Below, piece by piece: positions 40,954 to 50,484 of a stretch of 64,000 nucleotides of DNA. This stretch comes from Betaproteobacteria bacterium SCN1 (GTDB lineage Bacteria > Pseudomonadota > Gammaproteobacteria > Burkholderiales > Thiobacillaceae), in contig WBSF01000009.1 of NCBI GenBank assembly GCA_008923315.1, positions 248,001-312,000 of the forward strand, in the 5' to 3' direction. The position numbers were made by a program, and so were the translations under genes. The number at the start of each line of letters is the position of its first letter. Positions within the stretch are counted from its first letter, which is position 1. Under the pieces are notes generated by a model. That model did no database searches. It saw only the letters and a program-made list of their open reading frames with translations, and was not told where the DNA came from.

Positions 40954-41665
40954 GCCGCCTTTCCAGCGCATCCAGTTCTACCTGACCGCGCACTATGCGT
41001 GCAGCTATCTGTCCGAGCAGCGGGCGCGCTCGCAGGTCGCCACCCCCACGCACCTGATCGACGGCCACGCCTACAGCGCGCTGATCCGCGCGGGGTTCCG
41101 GCGCAGCGGCCAGTTCACTTACCGGCCGCATTGCGAGCAGTGCCGCGCCTGCGTACCCGTGCGCGTCGACGTGGCGCAATTCGCGCCGAACCGCACGCAG
41201 CGGCGTTGTCTCAAGCGCAACGGAGGACTGGACGCGCGCTTTCTGCCGCTCGACTTCAAGGAAGAGCACTACGCGCTCTACCGCCGCTATCTGGGGCACC
41301 GCCATGCCGGCGGCGGCATGGATCGCGACGGCCCCGAGCAGTACACGCAATTCCTGCTGTCGTCCAACGTCGACACGGTCATGGTCGAGTTCCGCGACCG
41401 GGGCAGTCTGGCGATGATTTCGGTGGTCGACCAGATCGACGACGGTCTGTCCGCCGTCTATACCTTTTTCGATCCCGAACGGGCGCAGGACAGCCTTGGC
41501 GTGTACGGCGTGCTGTGGCAGATCGAACTGGCGCGGCGGCTCGAGCTGCCTTATCTCTACCTGGGTTACTGGATCGCGGCGAGCCGCAAAATGGCGTACA
41601 AAACCCAGTACGCGCCGCTCGAAGGCCTGATCGACGGCCGCTGGCAGCCGCTCGATCCGGCGTGA
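40940..41665 (+). CDS. ate: Arginyl/leucyl-tRNA-protein transferase
   Basis: Bacterial Bpt/Ate-type transferase that tags N-terminal Asp or Glu. [38 protein letters not shown] with the conserved Cys pair, and [20 protein letters not shown] are the hallmarks. Start is the ATG inside the end of aat, giving 241 residues. The adjacent aat suggests coordinated N-end-rule degradation; no clpS or clpA is seen in the window. Confidence 0.95.
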   Translation: MHPTEPPFQRIQFYLTAHYACSYLSEQRARSQVATPTHLIDGHAYSALIRAGFRRSGQFTYRPHCEQCRACVPVRVDVAQFAPNRTQRRCLKRNGGLDARFLPLDFKEEHYALYRRYLGHRHAGGGMDRDGPEQYTQFLLSSNVDTVMVEFRDRGSLAMISVVDQIDDGLSAVYTFFDPERAQDSLGVYGVLWQIELARRLELPYLYLGYWIAASRKMAYKTQYAPLEGLIDGRWQPLDPA

Positions 41666-42489
41666 AACCCCTCTGGCTGGCAGCCGGCGCGTTCGCGCTG
41701 CTGTCAGGCTGCGCGGCCTTGACGAAGATGCCGGTGCCCGAGGGCTTCGTCCCTTTCGCCGGCGACGCGCGCGTCTGGGTCGAACCCGGCCACGAGGCCT
41801 ACGGCGCGCGCGTCGCCGCGGCCCTGCCCGCCGCCATCGCGCAGGTCGAGGCGGCGCATTACCTGCCGTTTGTTCGCCCGCCGCGCGTCTATGTGTGCGG
41901 CAGCGCCGCCTGCTTCGCGCGCTGGGTGAAAACGCCCAAAGTATCCGCCGCCGTAGTGCCCGACAACCGCCTGATACTGTCGCCCCGGCTCGACGATCCC
42001 GAGCGCGACCGCCTGCCGGCCCTGCTTGCGCACGAACTCGCGCATTTGCATCTCGGCCAGCGCATCGGGCATTACCACAGCACGGTCCCGGTGTGGTTCC
42101 ACGAAGGCTGGGCTTCGCTGACGGCCGGCGGCGGCGGGGCGGAGTACGCAAGCGATGTCCAGGTCTTCGAAGCGATACGGGCCGGGCGCCGGGTGGATCT
42201 GATCGTGCGCGACGCACCCGACAAGCGGCACCGCGCGCCTGCGTCCCGGCTCGACGTGCATGGCTTCTATCGCCAGTCCATGCTGCTGGTCGGCTGGCTC
42301 AGGACACAGGATCCCGTGCGCTTCCGCCAGCTCGTGCTGGCGATACAGGACAATGCCGATTTCGAGATCGCTTTCTGGCAGGCCTATGGCCAATCGCCGG
42401 CATCGCGCCTCGCCGGCTTCTTTGGCGGCGTTCTCGGCGATAATGGCGACACCCAGGCCGCGCCGGCCGCACCGATTTCCGTGCCATGA
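41662..42489 (+). CDS. Lipoprotein with metallopeptidase-like motif
   Basis: Starts at a GTG overlapping the ate stop, followed by [20 protein letters not shown], a lipoprotein signal with lipobox LSGC. The 275-residue protein contains [12 protein letters not shown] (HExxH) and, about 20 residues later, [10 protein letters not shown], which supplies a Glu in the position expected for gluzincin-type peptidases. It is likely a membrane-anchored periplasmic zinc peptidase; the family is not assigned. Its stop overlaps thyA as ATGA. Confidence 0.72.
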   Translation: MKPLWLAAGAFALLSGCAALTKMPVPEGFVPFAGDARVWVEPGHEAYGARVAAALPAAIAQVEAAHYLPFVRPPRVYVCGSAACFARWVKTPKVSAAVVPDNRLILSPRLDDPERDRLPALLAHELAHLHLGQRIGHYHSTVPVWFHEGWASLTAGGGGAEYASDVQVFEAIRAGRRVDLIVRDAPDKRHRAPASRLDVHGFYRQSMLLVGWLRTQDPVRFRQLVLAIQDNADFEIAFWQAYGQSPASRLAGFFGGVLGDNGDTQAAPAAPISVP

Positions 42490-43280
42490 AACCCTATCTC
42501 GACCTGATGCGCCATGTGCTCGAACATGGCACCCGCAAAGATGACCGGACCGGTACTGGCACGCTTTCCGTGTTCGGCTGGCAGATGCGCTACGACCTCG
42601 CCGACGGTTTTCCGCTCGTTACCACCAAAAAGTGCCACCTGCGCTCGATCATTCATGAGCTGCTCTGGTTTCTGCAGGGCGATACCAACATCCGCTACCT
42701 GAAGGAAAACGGGGTCTCGATCTGGGACGAATGGGCGGACGAAAACGGCGATCTCGGGCCGGTGTACGGCCATCAGTGGCGTGCCTGGCCCAAACCGGGC
42801 GGCGGCACAATCGACCAGATCGCCGCGGCCGTGGACACGCTCAGGACCAATCCCGACTCGCGCCGCATCATCGTCTCGGCCTGGAACGTGGCCGACCTCG
42901 ACCGCATGGCGCTGGCACCCTGCCATGCCTTCTTCCAGTTCTACGTCGCCGACGGCAGGTTGAGCTGCCAGCTCTACCAGCGCAGTGCCGACATTTTTCT
43001 CGGCGTGCCTTTCAACATCGCCAGCTACGCGCTGCTGACGCTCATGATGGCGCAGGTGACCGGCCTGAAACCCGGTGACTTCGTCCACACGCTGGGCGAC
43101 GCGCACCTCTACCTCAATCACCTCGACCAGGCGCGTGAGCAGTTGGGCCGCACGCCGCGCGCGCTGCCAGCCATGACCTTGAATCCGGACGTCAAGGACA
43201 TCTTCGCTTTCCGTTACGAGGATTTCACGCTGACGGGCTACGAGCCGCATCCCGCGATCAAGGCGCCGGTGGCGGTATGA
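42486..43280 (+). CDS. thyA: Thymidylate synthase
   Basis: Converts dUMP to dTMP with methylene-THF, producing dihydrofolate. [15 protein letters not shown] binds phosphate, [20 protein letters not shown] and [15 protein letters not shown] carry the catalytic site with Cys, and [20 protein letters not shown] follows. Length 264 is the classic short form. The stop overlaps folA, which regenerates THF from the dihydrofolate made here. Confidence 0.98.
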   Translation: MKPYLDLMRHVLEHGTRKDDRTGTGTLSVFGWQMRYDLADGFPLVTTKKCHLRSIIHELLWFLQGDTNIRYLKENGVSIWDEWADENGDLGPVYGHQWRAWPKPGGGTIDQIAAAVDTLRTNPDSRRIIVSAWNVADLDRMALAPCHAFFQFYVADGRLSCQLYQRSADIFLGVPFNIASYALLTLMMAQVTGLKPGDFVHTLGDAHLYLNHLDQAREQLGRTPRALPAMTLNPDVKDIFAFRYEDFTLTGYEPHPAIKAPVAV

Positions 43281-43786
43281 GCGCACCGGCGAAACCGCGC
43301 GTCAGCGTGATCGCCGCGCGTGCGCGGAACGGTGTGATCGGCATCGAAAACCGCTTGCCCTGGCGCCTGCCGGAAGACCTTGCGCATTTCAAGACGCTGA
43401 CGCTTGGCCACCCGATCCTGATGGGTCGCAAGACTTTCGAGTCGCTCGGCCGGCCGCTGCCAGGACGTATCAACGTGGTCATCACCCGCAATCCGGACTA
43501 CCGGCCGGCCGGCGTGCAGGTCGCGGCATCGATCTCCGAAGCGCTGGCGCTGTGCGCCGGGACCGATGAGCTGTTCTTCATCGGCGGCGCCGAACTCTAT
43601 GCGCAGGTTCTGCCGCTCGCGGACCGGTTGTATCTGACCGAAGTGGACTGTGCGCCCGAGGGCGACGCCTGGTTTCCGGATTACGACCGCACGGCCTTCC
43701 GCGAAATCGAACGGTCGGCGCAGACCGGTGCGAAGGGTGACCCGTTGCGTTTCGACTTCGTCGTCTACGCGCGCGCCGATGCCTGA
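43277..43786 (+). CDS. folA: Dihydrofolate reductase
   Basis: NADPH-dependent reductase of dihydrofolate. [39 protein letters not shown] with [16 protein letters not shown], and [11 protein letters not shown] are standard motifs in 169 residues. It is translationally coupled to thyA by a four-base overlap, the usual thyA-folA pairing. A strong hairpin follows five bases after the stop. Confidence 0.97.
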   Translation: MSAPAKPRVSVIAARARNGVIGIENRLPWRLPEDLAHFKTLTLGHPILMGRKTFESLGRPLPGRINVVITRNPDYRPAGVQVAASISEALALCAGTDELFFIGGAELYAQVLPLADRLYLTEVDCAPEGDAWFPDYDRTAFREIERSAQTGAKGDPLRFDFVVYARADA

Positions 43787-43790
43787 AATG

Positions 43791-43818
43791 AGAACGGGGC
43801 GCCGAGGCGCCCCGTTCT
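43791..43818. terminator. Hairpin terminator between folA and fccB
   Basis: Perfect 13-base arms, AGAACGGGGCGCC and GGCGCCCCGTTCT, around a two-base centre, lie between convergent genes. There is no long T-run on either side, so efficiency is uncertain, but the position and stability favour a shared terminator. Confidence 0.7.
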
Positions 43819-43840
43819 GCAGCGTTGCGGCGAGAGCCGC

Positions 43841-45169
43841 TCAGCCCTTGGCCGTGTAGGCGTAGTTCACCGGCAGCCCCAGCGTGTCGGCCCAGACGTT
43901 CTTCGCCCAAGATTCCATGTAGGCCATCTCGATTTCGCTTTCTTCCGCCGATACGCCGTTGGCGTCCTTCGGCGGTACCAGCGATTTCTTCTCGTCGTTC
44001 CAGCGGAACACGGTAGCGACGTGGAAGGCGGTGCCCATGCCCGTGCCCGAGTAGCAGGTGTTGGTGACCACCGGCGCGGGATCGGCCGGCCGGCCGGCAA
44101 ACTGCTCGGACAGCGCGTAGGCGCACATCTTGCCGGTGTTGTTCGCCACCGAACCCGATTTCGGGAAGTTGGTCAGCGCGGAATCGCCCAGGATGTGGAC
44201 GTTCTTCACGACCTTGGACTCGAAGGTCAGGTAGTCGATGGTGCACCAGTTGCCGTTGTTGCCGTCGCGCACGCCGGCCATGCCGCAGACCGCAGCGGCG
44301 CGCATCGGCGGCACCACGTTGATGACGTCGCCTTTCACGTCGTCGAACTCGGTGCTGACCTTCATGGCCTTGGCATCGACCGCACGCGGCATGTTGTTGG
44401 GCCGGTAGTCGATCATGCTGTTGTCGGTACCGTAGCCGAAATGCTTCTTCCAGGCTGCGAGGAACAGCCCTTTCTTGGAAGCGATGTCGGGGTTGCCGTC
44501 CAGCACGATGACCTTGGATTTGGGCTTGGCGCGCTTGAAGTAGCTGGCCACCATGCAGGCGCGCTCGTACGGGCCGGGCGGGCAGCGGTAGGGCGACATC
44601 GGCACCGACATGACGAAGGTGCCGCCGTCGGGCATGGCTTCGAGCTGCTGGCGCAGCACACCGGTCTGGTCGGCGCTGGCCTTCCAGGCGTGCTTGATGG
44701 TCTTGCGCGTTTCCGCATCATAACCCTGCACCTTGTCGAACAGCAGCTCGATGCCGCCAGCCAGCACCAGCTTGTCGTAGGCGAAGGTCTTGCCGCCGGC
44801 CGTGGTGACCGTTTGCTTCGTGGTGTCGATGGCCGTGACGGTGTCGGGCACGAAGTTGTCGACGATCTTCTTCAGATAGTCGTACGGCAGGGAAATGTCT
44901 TCCATCTTGTTGATGCCGGCCAGCACCGTGTTGGAGAACGGGCAGGACGTGAAGTGCGCGTTGGGTTCGATCAGCGTGACCTGGGCCTGCGGCGCCCACA
45001 ATTTGATGTAGCGCGAGAAGGTGGCGCCGCCGAAGCCGGCGCCGACGACGACGACCTTGGGTCCGGAACTACCGGAACGGGTGGTGGCGCAGCCTGCAAG
45101 GCCGGCCGTGGCGGCGAGGCCTGCCGCGCCGACGGAAGTTTTGATGAAATCGCGACGATTGAGTGTCAT
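43841..45169 (-). CDS. fccB: Flavocytochrome c sulfide dehydrogenase, flavoprotein subunit
   Basis: FAD subunit of periplasmic sulfide:cytochrome c oxidoreductase, which oxidises sulfide toward elemental sulfur. A Tat signal (NRRDFIKTS, then a hydrophobic stretch) leads the 442-residue protein. KVVVVGAGFGGATFSRYI is the first FAD-binding loop; HFTSCPFSNTVLAG and the later Cys residues (AAAVCGMAG, NWCTIDY) fit the redox-active disulfide region; VHILGDSALTNFPKSGSVAN is the second FAD motif. It follows fccA by 21 bases and must be exported folded by Tat while its partner uses Sec. Confidence 0.93.
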   Translation of the reverse strand: MTLNRRDFIKTSVGAAGLAATAGLAGCATTRSGSSGPKVVVVGAGFGGATFSRYIKLWAPQAQVTLIEPNAHFTSCPFSNTVLAGINKMEDISLPYDYLKKIVDNFVPDTVTAIDTTKQTVTTAGGKTFAYDKLVLAGGIELLFDKVQGYDAETRKTIKHAWKASADQTGVLRQQLEAMPDGGTFVMSVPMSPYRCPPGPYERACMVASYFKRAKPKSKVIVLDGNPDIASKKGLFLAAWKKHFGYGTDNSMIDYRPNNMPRAVDAKAMKVSTEFDDVKGDVINVVPPMRAAAVCGMAGVRDGNNGNWCTIDYLTFESKVVKNVHILGDSALTNFPKSGSVANNTGKMCAYALSEQFAGRPADPAPVVTNTCYSGTGMGTAFHVATVFRWNDEKKSLVPPKDANGVSAEESEIEMAYMESWAKNVWADTLGLPVNYAYTAKG

Positions 45170-45190
45170 GGTATGAAGTCTCCTGCGGGC

Positions 45191-45490
45191 TTATTTGATC
45201 GAAGCGAAGTACTTGGCCATGGCCTCGAACTCGGCGTCGCTGTAACCGTTGGCGTGTTTCTTCATGACGGTGGACGGACGGCTGCCGTCGCGGAAGGCTT
45301 TCATCTGCTGCACGAAATAACCGGGCTCCAGTCCGGTCAGGCTGGGAATGGCGCCACGGCTCTTGCCGTCGGGCCCGTGGCAATAGGAACAATTGGCCGC
45401 CATGAAGCGGGTGCGCGGATCGGCGTGCGCGGACAGCGCAACGCCTAGCGTGCCCGCCACGATCAGGCCGGTGATGAGTGATTTTTTCAT
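45191..45490 (-). CDS. fccA: Flavocytochrome c sulfide dehydrogenase, cytochrome subunit
   Basis: A 99-residue class I cytochrome c with a Sec signal peptide ending AHA (about residue 23), one haem site ANCSYCHGPDGKS, and a distal Met in PSTVMKKHANGYS. Only one haem motif is present, so it is the monohaem type of FccA. It takes electrons from the FAD of FccB. A strong AGGAGGGG site precedes the ATG. Confidence 0.9.
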   Translation of the reverse strand: MKKSLITGLIVAGTLGVALSAHADPRTRFMAANCSYCHGPDGKSRGAIPSLTGLEPGYFVQQMKAFRDGSRPSTVMKKHANGYSDAEFEAMAKYFASIK

Positions 45491-45517
45491 TCGATGCCCC
45501 TCCTAAAGGTTTAAAAC

Positions 45518-45618
45518 CGGAACACAAAGGTTCCGCAAGCAACGATTGATACGGGCTTCCTAGGGTTTCCCGCGCGAGATCGTCCTGCTGCAACACAGCG
45601 GGCTTCCTGGTTTCCCGC
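45518..45618 (-). promoter_or_regulatory. fccAB 5' leader with duplicated hairpins
   Basis: On the transcript strand two near-identical units, GCGGGAAACCAGGAAGCCC (45618-45600) and GCGGGAAACC-CT-AGGAAGCCC (45573-45553), lie 45-47 bases apart. Each can fold as a GCGGG or CGGG stem with an A/G-rich loop. A third stem, CGGAAC/GTTCCG, lies at 45535-45518, about 15 bases before the ribosome site. I do not recognise a known riboswitch. They could also be repeated protein-binding sites in DNA. Confidence 0.5.
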
Positions 45619-45628
45619 TTTCTTGACC

Positions 45629-45657
45629 ATGATTGGGTAGCGCAAAAATACTGTCAA
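45629..45657 (-). promoter_or_regulatory. Promoter for fccAB
   Basis: On the minus strand a perfect TTGACA and AATCAT (4 of 6 to consensus) are separated by exactly 17 bases. The predicted start at about 45622 leaves a leader of about 130 bases and puts the first hairpin unit at the very 5' end of the mRNA. Of the candidate promoters I list, only this one has a perfect -35 with correct spacing. Confidence 0.65.
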
Positions 45658-45719
45658 CAAGCAAACGCTTATATTGCGCGGCTTTCGGAGGGGTGCAGGG
45701 GAAATTACGGGGAAACGGA

Positions 45720-46823
45720 TCAGCGCGATGCGCCGGCCTGCAGCGCATGCTGCAGACTGGACTCGCGCAGGCGCGCATCCGCCTCGCGGTCCCATGAGGC
45801 CTGCGTCCAGCCACCCAGATGTTCGAGCGCGATGCGGCCGAGCGCATCGATCCATTGCGGATGCTCGTTCATGGCGGGAATGTAGTGAAAATCCTTGCCG
45901 CCTGCGGTCAGGAAGGTTTCGCGTCCTTCCATCGCCAGCTCCTCCAGGGTTTCCAGGCAATCCGCGGTGAAGCCGGGCGCCACCACGTCGACGCGTCCCG
46001 TGCCTTCGCGACCCAGGGCGGCCAGCGTTTTGTCGGTGTAGGGCTGCAGCCATTCGGCCTTGCCGAAACGCGACTGGAAGCTGAGGCGCGCCTGCTTTTC
46101 GTCGAGTCCCAGTGCCTCGGTCAGCAGGCGACCGGTCTTGCGGCATTCGCAATGGTAGGGGTCGCCCTTGTCGAGCGTGTATTTCGGCACGCCGTGAAAG
46201 CTCATCAGCAGTACATCGGGGCGGCCGTGCATCTGCCAGTAATCGCGGATGTTGGCGGTCAGCGCCTGGATGTAGGCGGGGTGGTCGTGATAGTGCTTGA
46301 CCGTGCGCACGGACGGCTGGTCACGCGTTTTCCTCAGCCAGTCGAAGGCCGCGTCACAGGCGGTCGCCGTGCTCGATGCGGCGTACTGCGGATAGGCCGG
46401 CAACAGCAGGATGCGGTCGCAGCCGTCGGCCTGCATGCGCGCCAGCACGTCCGGAATCGCCGGCCGGCCGTAACGCATGGCGTATTCGACCTGGAAGGGC
46501 GTGGCGATATGTTCGCCCAGCCAGCCTTTCAGCAGCTTGGCCTGCTTTTCGGTGTGGACCATGAGCGGCGAGCCGTCGGCGGTCCAGATCTTGGCGTACT
46601 TCGCGGCCGATTTCTTCGGCCGCGTGTTGAGTACGATGCCGTTCAGGATCGGCCACCACAGCGCACGGGGAATCTCCACCACGCGCGGATCGGAGAGAAA
46701 TTCCCTGAGATAGGGGCGCAGCGCCTGTGCCGTGGGCGCCTCGGGCGTACCGAGGTTGACGAGCAGAATGCCGGTTTTGCGCGCTTGACCGTGACTGAAG
46801 GGGGGCGTTTGCAGAGAGGCCAT
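45720..46823 (-). CDS. hemH: Ferrochelatase
   Basis: Inserts Fe2+ into protoporphyrin IX, the last step of protohaem synthesis. [14 protein letters not shown] near the N-terminus, [19 protein letters not shown] with the metal-binding His, and [17 protein letters not shown] with the acidic pocket are diagnostic. The 367-residue form starts at an ATG overlapping the hrcA stop (TGATG). Haem supply fits the many cytochromes nearby. Confidence 0.96.
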   Translation of the reverse strand: MASLQTPPFSHGQARKTGILLVNLGTPEAPTAQALRPYLREFLSDPRVVEIPRALWWPILNGIVLNTRPKKSAAKYAKIWTADGSPLMVHTEKQAKLLKGWLGEHIATPFQVEYAMRYGRPAIPDVLARMQADGCDRILLLPAYPQYAASSTATACDAAFDWLRKTRDQPSVRTVKHYHDHPAYIQALTANIRDYWQMHGRPDVLLMSFHGVPKYTLDKGDPYHCECRKTGRLLTEALGLDEKQARLSFQSRFGKAEWLQPYTDKTLAALGREGTGRVDVVAPGFTADCLETLEELAMEGRETFLTAGGKDFHYIPAMNEHPQWIDALGRIALEHLGGWTQASWDREADARLRESSLQHALQAGASR

Positions 46824-47839
46824 CAGTGATGCGACAGGGCGCTGGAAAGAATCTTGGCGGTGATATCGACAATGGGCACCACACGTTCGTAGGCCATGCG
46901 GGTGGGGCCGACGACACCCAGCGTGCCGACGACCTGGCCGTCGACCGAGTAGGGTGCGGTGACGAGACTGCATTCGTCGAGCGGCAGCAGATCCGATTCG
47001 CCGCCAATGAAGACCTGCACGCCGGCGGCGGAGCGCGACTGGTCGAGCAGACGCAAAAGACCGGTCTTCTGCTCGAACGCATCGAACAGCCGGCGCAGAT
47101 TGCCCATGTTGCTGGAGAGCTCTTCCACGTCGAGCAGTTTGCGGCTGCCCGAGACGACGACCGTGTCCTGACTGGCGTCGAGCGCCTGGCTGCCGGCATC
47201 CACGGCGGCGCTCATCAGGCGTGTGATGTCGTCGCGCATGCGTCCGAGTTCGTCGCGCAGCCGGGCGCGCACCTGATCGAAGGTGGAGCCGGCGAAATGC
47301 TGGTTGAAATAATTGGCGGCTTCGGTCAGCGCCGAGGCGGAATAGGCCTGCTCGGTGAGGATGACGCGGTTTTCCACCTCGCCTTCCTTCGTCACGATGA
47401 TCAGCAGGATGCGTTTCTCGGACAGGCCCAGGAACTCGATCTGCCGGAAGGCCGGGTTGCGCCGCGGCGTCATCACCAGACCGGCGAACTGGCTCAGGTC
47501 GGACAGCAGGGTCGAGGCCGAGGCAATGAGGCGCTGGGGGTCGGAAGGCGCGAGATGGGATTCGAGCTGATTCACCTCCACCTGTGCGAGCGGCCGCACG
47601 GTGAGCAGGGTGTCGACGAAAAAGCGATAGCCGCGCGGCGTCGGCACGCGCCCGGCCGAAGTATGGGGGCTGACGACGAAACCGAGCTCCTCGAGGTCGG
47701 CCATCACGTTGCGGATGCTGGCCGGCGACAGATCCAGCCCGGAATGTTTGGACAGCGTGCGCGATCCCACCGGCTCGCCCTCGGCGATATACCTTTCGAC
47801 CAGGGTTTTGAGCAGGATGCGCGCGCGTTCGGTGAGCAT
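46823..47839 (-). CDS. hrcA: Heat-inducible transcription repressor HrcA
   Basis: Represses heat-shock operons by binding CIRCE elements. The N-terminal winged helix contains [20 protein letters not shown] and [18 protein letters not shown], followed by [18 protein letters not shown]; the C-terminal GAF-like part ends with [20 protein letters not shown]. Length 338. I saw no CIRCE sequence (TTAGCACTC-N9-GAGTGCTAA) in the window, so its targets lie elsewhere. The ATG sits six bases after a TATAAT with no ribosome site, suggesting leaderless translation. Confidence 0.96.
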   Translation of the reverse strand: MLTERARILLKTLVERYIAEGEPVGSRTLSKHSGLDLSPASIRNVMADLEELGFVVSPHTSAGRVPTPRGYRFFVDTLLTVRPLAQVEVNQLESHLAPSDPQRLIASASTLLSDLSQFAGLVMTPRRNPAFRQIEFLGLSEKRILLIIVTKEGEVENRVILTEQAYSASALTEAANYFNQHFAGSTFDQVRARLRDELGRMRDDITRLMSAAVDAGSQALDASQDTVVVSGSRKLLDVEELSSNMGNLRRLFDAFEQKTGLLRLLDQSRSAAGVQVFIGGESDLLPLDECSLVTAPYSVDGQVVGTLGVVGPTRMAYERVVPIVDITAKILSSALSHH

Positions 47840-47948
47840 GGGGCGATTATAGAGGCAGAAGCGATACGCGGGTTCGGTTGCGAATTTGGCCCGATATCGC
47901 CGTGAGACGCTGCCTCGCGCCGCACGTCTGCCTCTATAATCGGCCCTC
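47840..47948. promoter_or_regulatory. Mirror-image divergent promoter hrcA/nadK
   Basis: A perfect 16-base inverted repeat, CGATTATAGAGGCAGA at 47844-47859 and TCTGCCTCTATAATCG at 47927-47942, places an identical TATAAT just before each of the two divergent genes. The gap between arms is 67 bases. No good -35 box is seen on either side. The -10 of hrcA ends six bases before its ATG and that of nadK eight bases before, so both mRNAs may be leaderless. Confidence 0.65.
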
Positions 47949-48821
47949 ATGCAAACGCCCTTCCACATCGTCGGCCTGGTCGGCAAATACGATAACCCCG
48001 GGATGCACGACTCCGTCTGCAAACTGGGGGAATTTCTCCGCGGGCGGGGGCATGAGGTGGTGCTGGCGAGCCAGACTGCCGAACGTCTCAACATCCGCGA
48101 CTGCCCCCATCGCAACCTGCACGAGCTGGCCGAGGAATCCGATGTGGTCGCGGTGCTGGGCGGCGACGGCACCATGCTCTCCATCGCGCGCGAGCTGGCC
48201 TCGACAGGCACGCCGCTGATCGGCATCAATCAGGGCCGGCTGGGCTTTCTGACCGACATCACCGTGGAAGACATGTACGGCGCGATGGCCGAGATTCTTT
48301 CCGGCCAGTATGTGGCGGAAGAGCGCATCCTGCTGAACGGCCAGATCCGCCGCAACGGCGAACGCGTGTTCGAGGGGACCGCTTTCAACGACGTGGTCGT
48401 CGGCAAGGGCGGTTCGGGCCGGCTGATCGACCTGGAAATCGCCATCAACAGCGAATTCGTCTACAGCCAGCGCGCCGACGGCCTCGTGGTCACCAGTCCC
48501 ACGGGCACGACCGCCTACGCCCTGTCGGCCGGCGGGCCCATCGTGCATCCCACGCTGGAGGCGGTGGCGCTGGTGCCGATCTGTCCGCACACCCTGTCGG
48601 CGCGGCCCATTGTCGTCAGCAGCCATTCGCGCATCGAGCTCACGCTTACCTACGCCGACGACGCACGCGTGCATTTCGACGGCCAGCACCACTTCGACCT
48701 GATGAGCGGCGACCATGTGTGGATTACCCGCGCCAATCGCCCCGTGACATTGCTCCATCCGCATTCGTACAGCTACTACGACACCCTGCGGCAGAAACTG
48801 CACTGGGGCAAGAAGCTCTGA
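47949..48821 (+). CDS. nadK: NAD kinase
   Basis: Phosphorylates NAD to NADP. The catalytic loop is [26 protein letters not shown] follows, and [13 protein letters not shown] and [19 protein letters not shown] are the other conserved blocks. Length 290 is typical. No Shine-Dalgarno site precedes the ATG. recN follows seven bases after the stop, a classical nadK-recN pair. Confidence 0.97.
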   Translation: MQTPFHIVGLVGKYDNPGMHDSVCKLGEFLRGRGHEVVLASQTAERLNIRDCPHRNLHELAEESDVVAVLGGDGTMLSIARELASTGTPLIGINQGRLGFLTDITVEDMYGAMAEILSGQYVAEERILLNGQIRRNGERVFEGTAFNDVVVGKGGSGRLIDLEIAINSEFVYSQRADGLVVTSPTGTTAYALSAGGPIVHPTLEAVALVPICPHTLSARPIVVSSHSRIELTLTYADDARVHFDGQHHFDLMSGDHVWITRANRPVTLLHPHSYSYYDTLRQKLHWGKKL

Positions 48822-48828
48822 GCAGTCC

Positions 48829-50484
48829 ATGCTCGCGCACCTCTCGATACGCAATTACCTGCTGGTCGAATCCGTCGAACTCGATTTCGAGTCCGGCCTG
48901 ACCGTACTCACCGGCGAAACCGGCGCCGGCAAGTCCATTCTCGTCGATGCGCTGGCGCTGGCGCTGGGCGACCGTGCCGAAGGCGGCGTGGTCCGCCCCG
49001 GCGCCGCGCGCGCCGAGATCGCGGCCGAATTCGCCGTCGCCGGCCGGGACGCGCTCGCCGCCTGGCTCGACGAGGCCGGTTTCCCCGCGGAAGACGGCAC
49101 GCTGCTGTTGCGTCGCGTGATCGATGCCGGCGGCCGGTCGCGCGCCTTCGTCAACGGCGGCGCCGCGACGCTCGCCCAGCTCAAGGCCGCCGCCGGGCAT
49201 CTGGTCGACATCCACGGCCAGCACGCGCACCACGCATTGCTGCGCGCCGACACCCAGCGCACCGTACTGGATGCCTATGCCGGCGCCTCGGCACAGGCCG
49301 CCGTCGTGGCCGAAGCCTGGCAGGCCTGGCAGACGACGCGCCACCGCCGCGCTGCCGCCGAAACCCAGGGCGAAGCCCGGCGCATCGAACGCGAAGGCCT
49401 GCAGCTGGCGTGCGACGAGCTGGCCGCGCTGGGCGACGATCTTGCGCGCTGGGATGCGATCCAGACCGAGCACGCCCGGCTCGCGCACGTGACGGCACTG
49501 ATCGAGGGCAACCGTGCCCTGCTCGACGGTCTGGACGAAGGCGAGGGCGCGGTGGCGGCGCACCTGACCGCACTGGCCGCGCGGCTCGATGCGATGCGCG
49601 CGGTCGACGACAGCCTGGGCGAGGTCGCCGCGCTGCTCGACGCGGCGAGTGCGGACATCGCCGAAGCCGTACATGCGCTGCGCCGTTACGCCGATCATCT
49701 CGCACTCGATCCCGAGCGGCTCGCCGAACTGGACCGGCGGCTGGCCGACATGCACCGGCTTGCGCGCAAGCATCGCGTGCAGCCCGACGAACTGGCCGCC
49801 CTTTACGAGCGTTTCGAAAGCCGGCTGGCTGCGCTCGATGCGGACGACGATCTTGACGCACTGGCCGCTGCCGAGGCGGCCGCCATGCAGCACTACGCTA
49901 CCGAAGCCGGGCTTCTGAGCGCCGCACGCCGCCAGGCTGCCGCCGCGCTGTCGGCCGAAGTCACGACGGCGATGCGCGAACTGGCGCTCGCCGACGGCCG
50001 CTTCGAGGTGGCGCTCGACCCCTGCGCGGAACCGCACGCCTACGGGCAGGAAGATGTCGCGTTCCGTGTGGCGAGCCATGCGGGCCTCGTGCCCGGTCCG
50101 CTGGGCAAGGTGGCGTCGGGCGGCGAACTGTCGCGCATCAGCCTGGCGATCCAGACTGCCTTATCCGGCATGGCAGGCGTGCCCACGCTGATCTTCGACG
50201 AAGTCGACGTCGGCATTGGCGGCAGCGTTGCCGAGGCGGTGGGGCGGCGTCTCGCGCGGCTCGGCGAAACGTGTCAGGTGCTGGTGATCACGCATCTGCC
50301 GCAGGTCGCAGCGCGCGGCGCGCATCATCTGTGCGTCGCCAAACAGACCGGCGACGGCTGGGTGTCGTCGCACATCGCGCGGCTCGATGCCGAGGCGCGC
50401 ATCGAGGAGATCGCGCGCATGCTGGGCGGCCTGAAGATCACTGCGACCACCCGCCGGCATGCCGCCGAGATGCTCGCCGGTTGA
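48829..50484 (+). CDS. recN: DNA repair protein RecN
   Basis: SMC-like ATPase used in double-strand break repair. Walker A is TGETGAGKSILVDAL (residues 24-38), a long central coiled-coil region follows, and the C-terminal half has the signature ASGGELSRISLAIQ, Walker B LIFDEVDVGIGG and VLVITHLPQVAARG. Length 551 is full. The stop TGA overlaps the TTG start of the nuclease gene. Confidence 0.96.
   Translation: MLAHLSIRNYLLVESVELDFESGLTVLTGETGAGKSILVDALALALGDRAEGGVVRPGAARAEIAAEFAVAGRDALAAWLDEAGFPAEDGTLLLRRVIDAGGRSRAFVNGGAATLAQLKAAAGHLVDIHGQHAHHALLRADTQRTVLDAYAGASAQAAVVAEAWQAWQTTRHRRAAAETQGEARRIEREGLQLACDELAALGDDLARWDAIQTEHARLAHVTALIEGNRALLDGLDEGEGAVAAHLTALAARLDAMRAVDDSLGEVAALLDAASADIAEAVHALRRYADHLALDPERLAELDRRLADMHRLARKHRVQPDELAALYERFESRLAALDADDDLDALAAAEAAAMQHYATEAGLLSAARRQAAAALSAEVTTAMRELALADGRFEVALDPCAEPHAYGQEDVAFRVASHAGLVPGPLGKVASGGELSRISLAIQTALSGMAGVPTLIFDEVDVGIGGSVAEAVGRRLARLGETCQVLVITHLPQVAARGAHHLCVAKQTGDGWVSSHIARLDAEARIEEIARMLGGLKITATTRRHAAEMLAG

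Noticed and set aside
47840-47948. CIRCE element for HrcA autoregulation
   Set aside because: No TTAGCACTC/GAGTGCTAA halves; the inverted repeat present has a different sequence and spacing.
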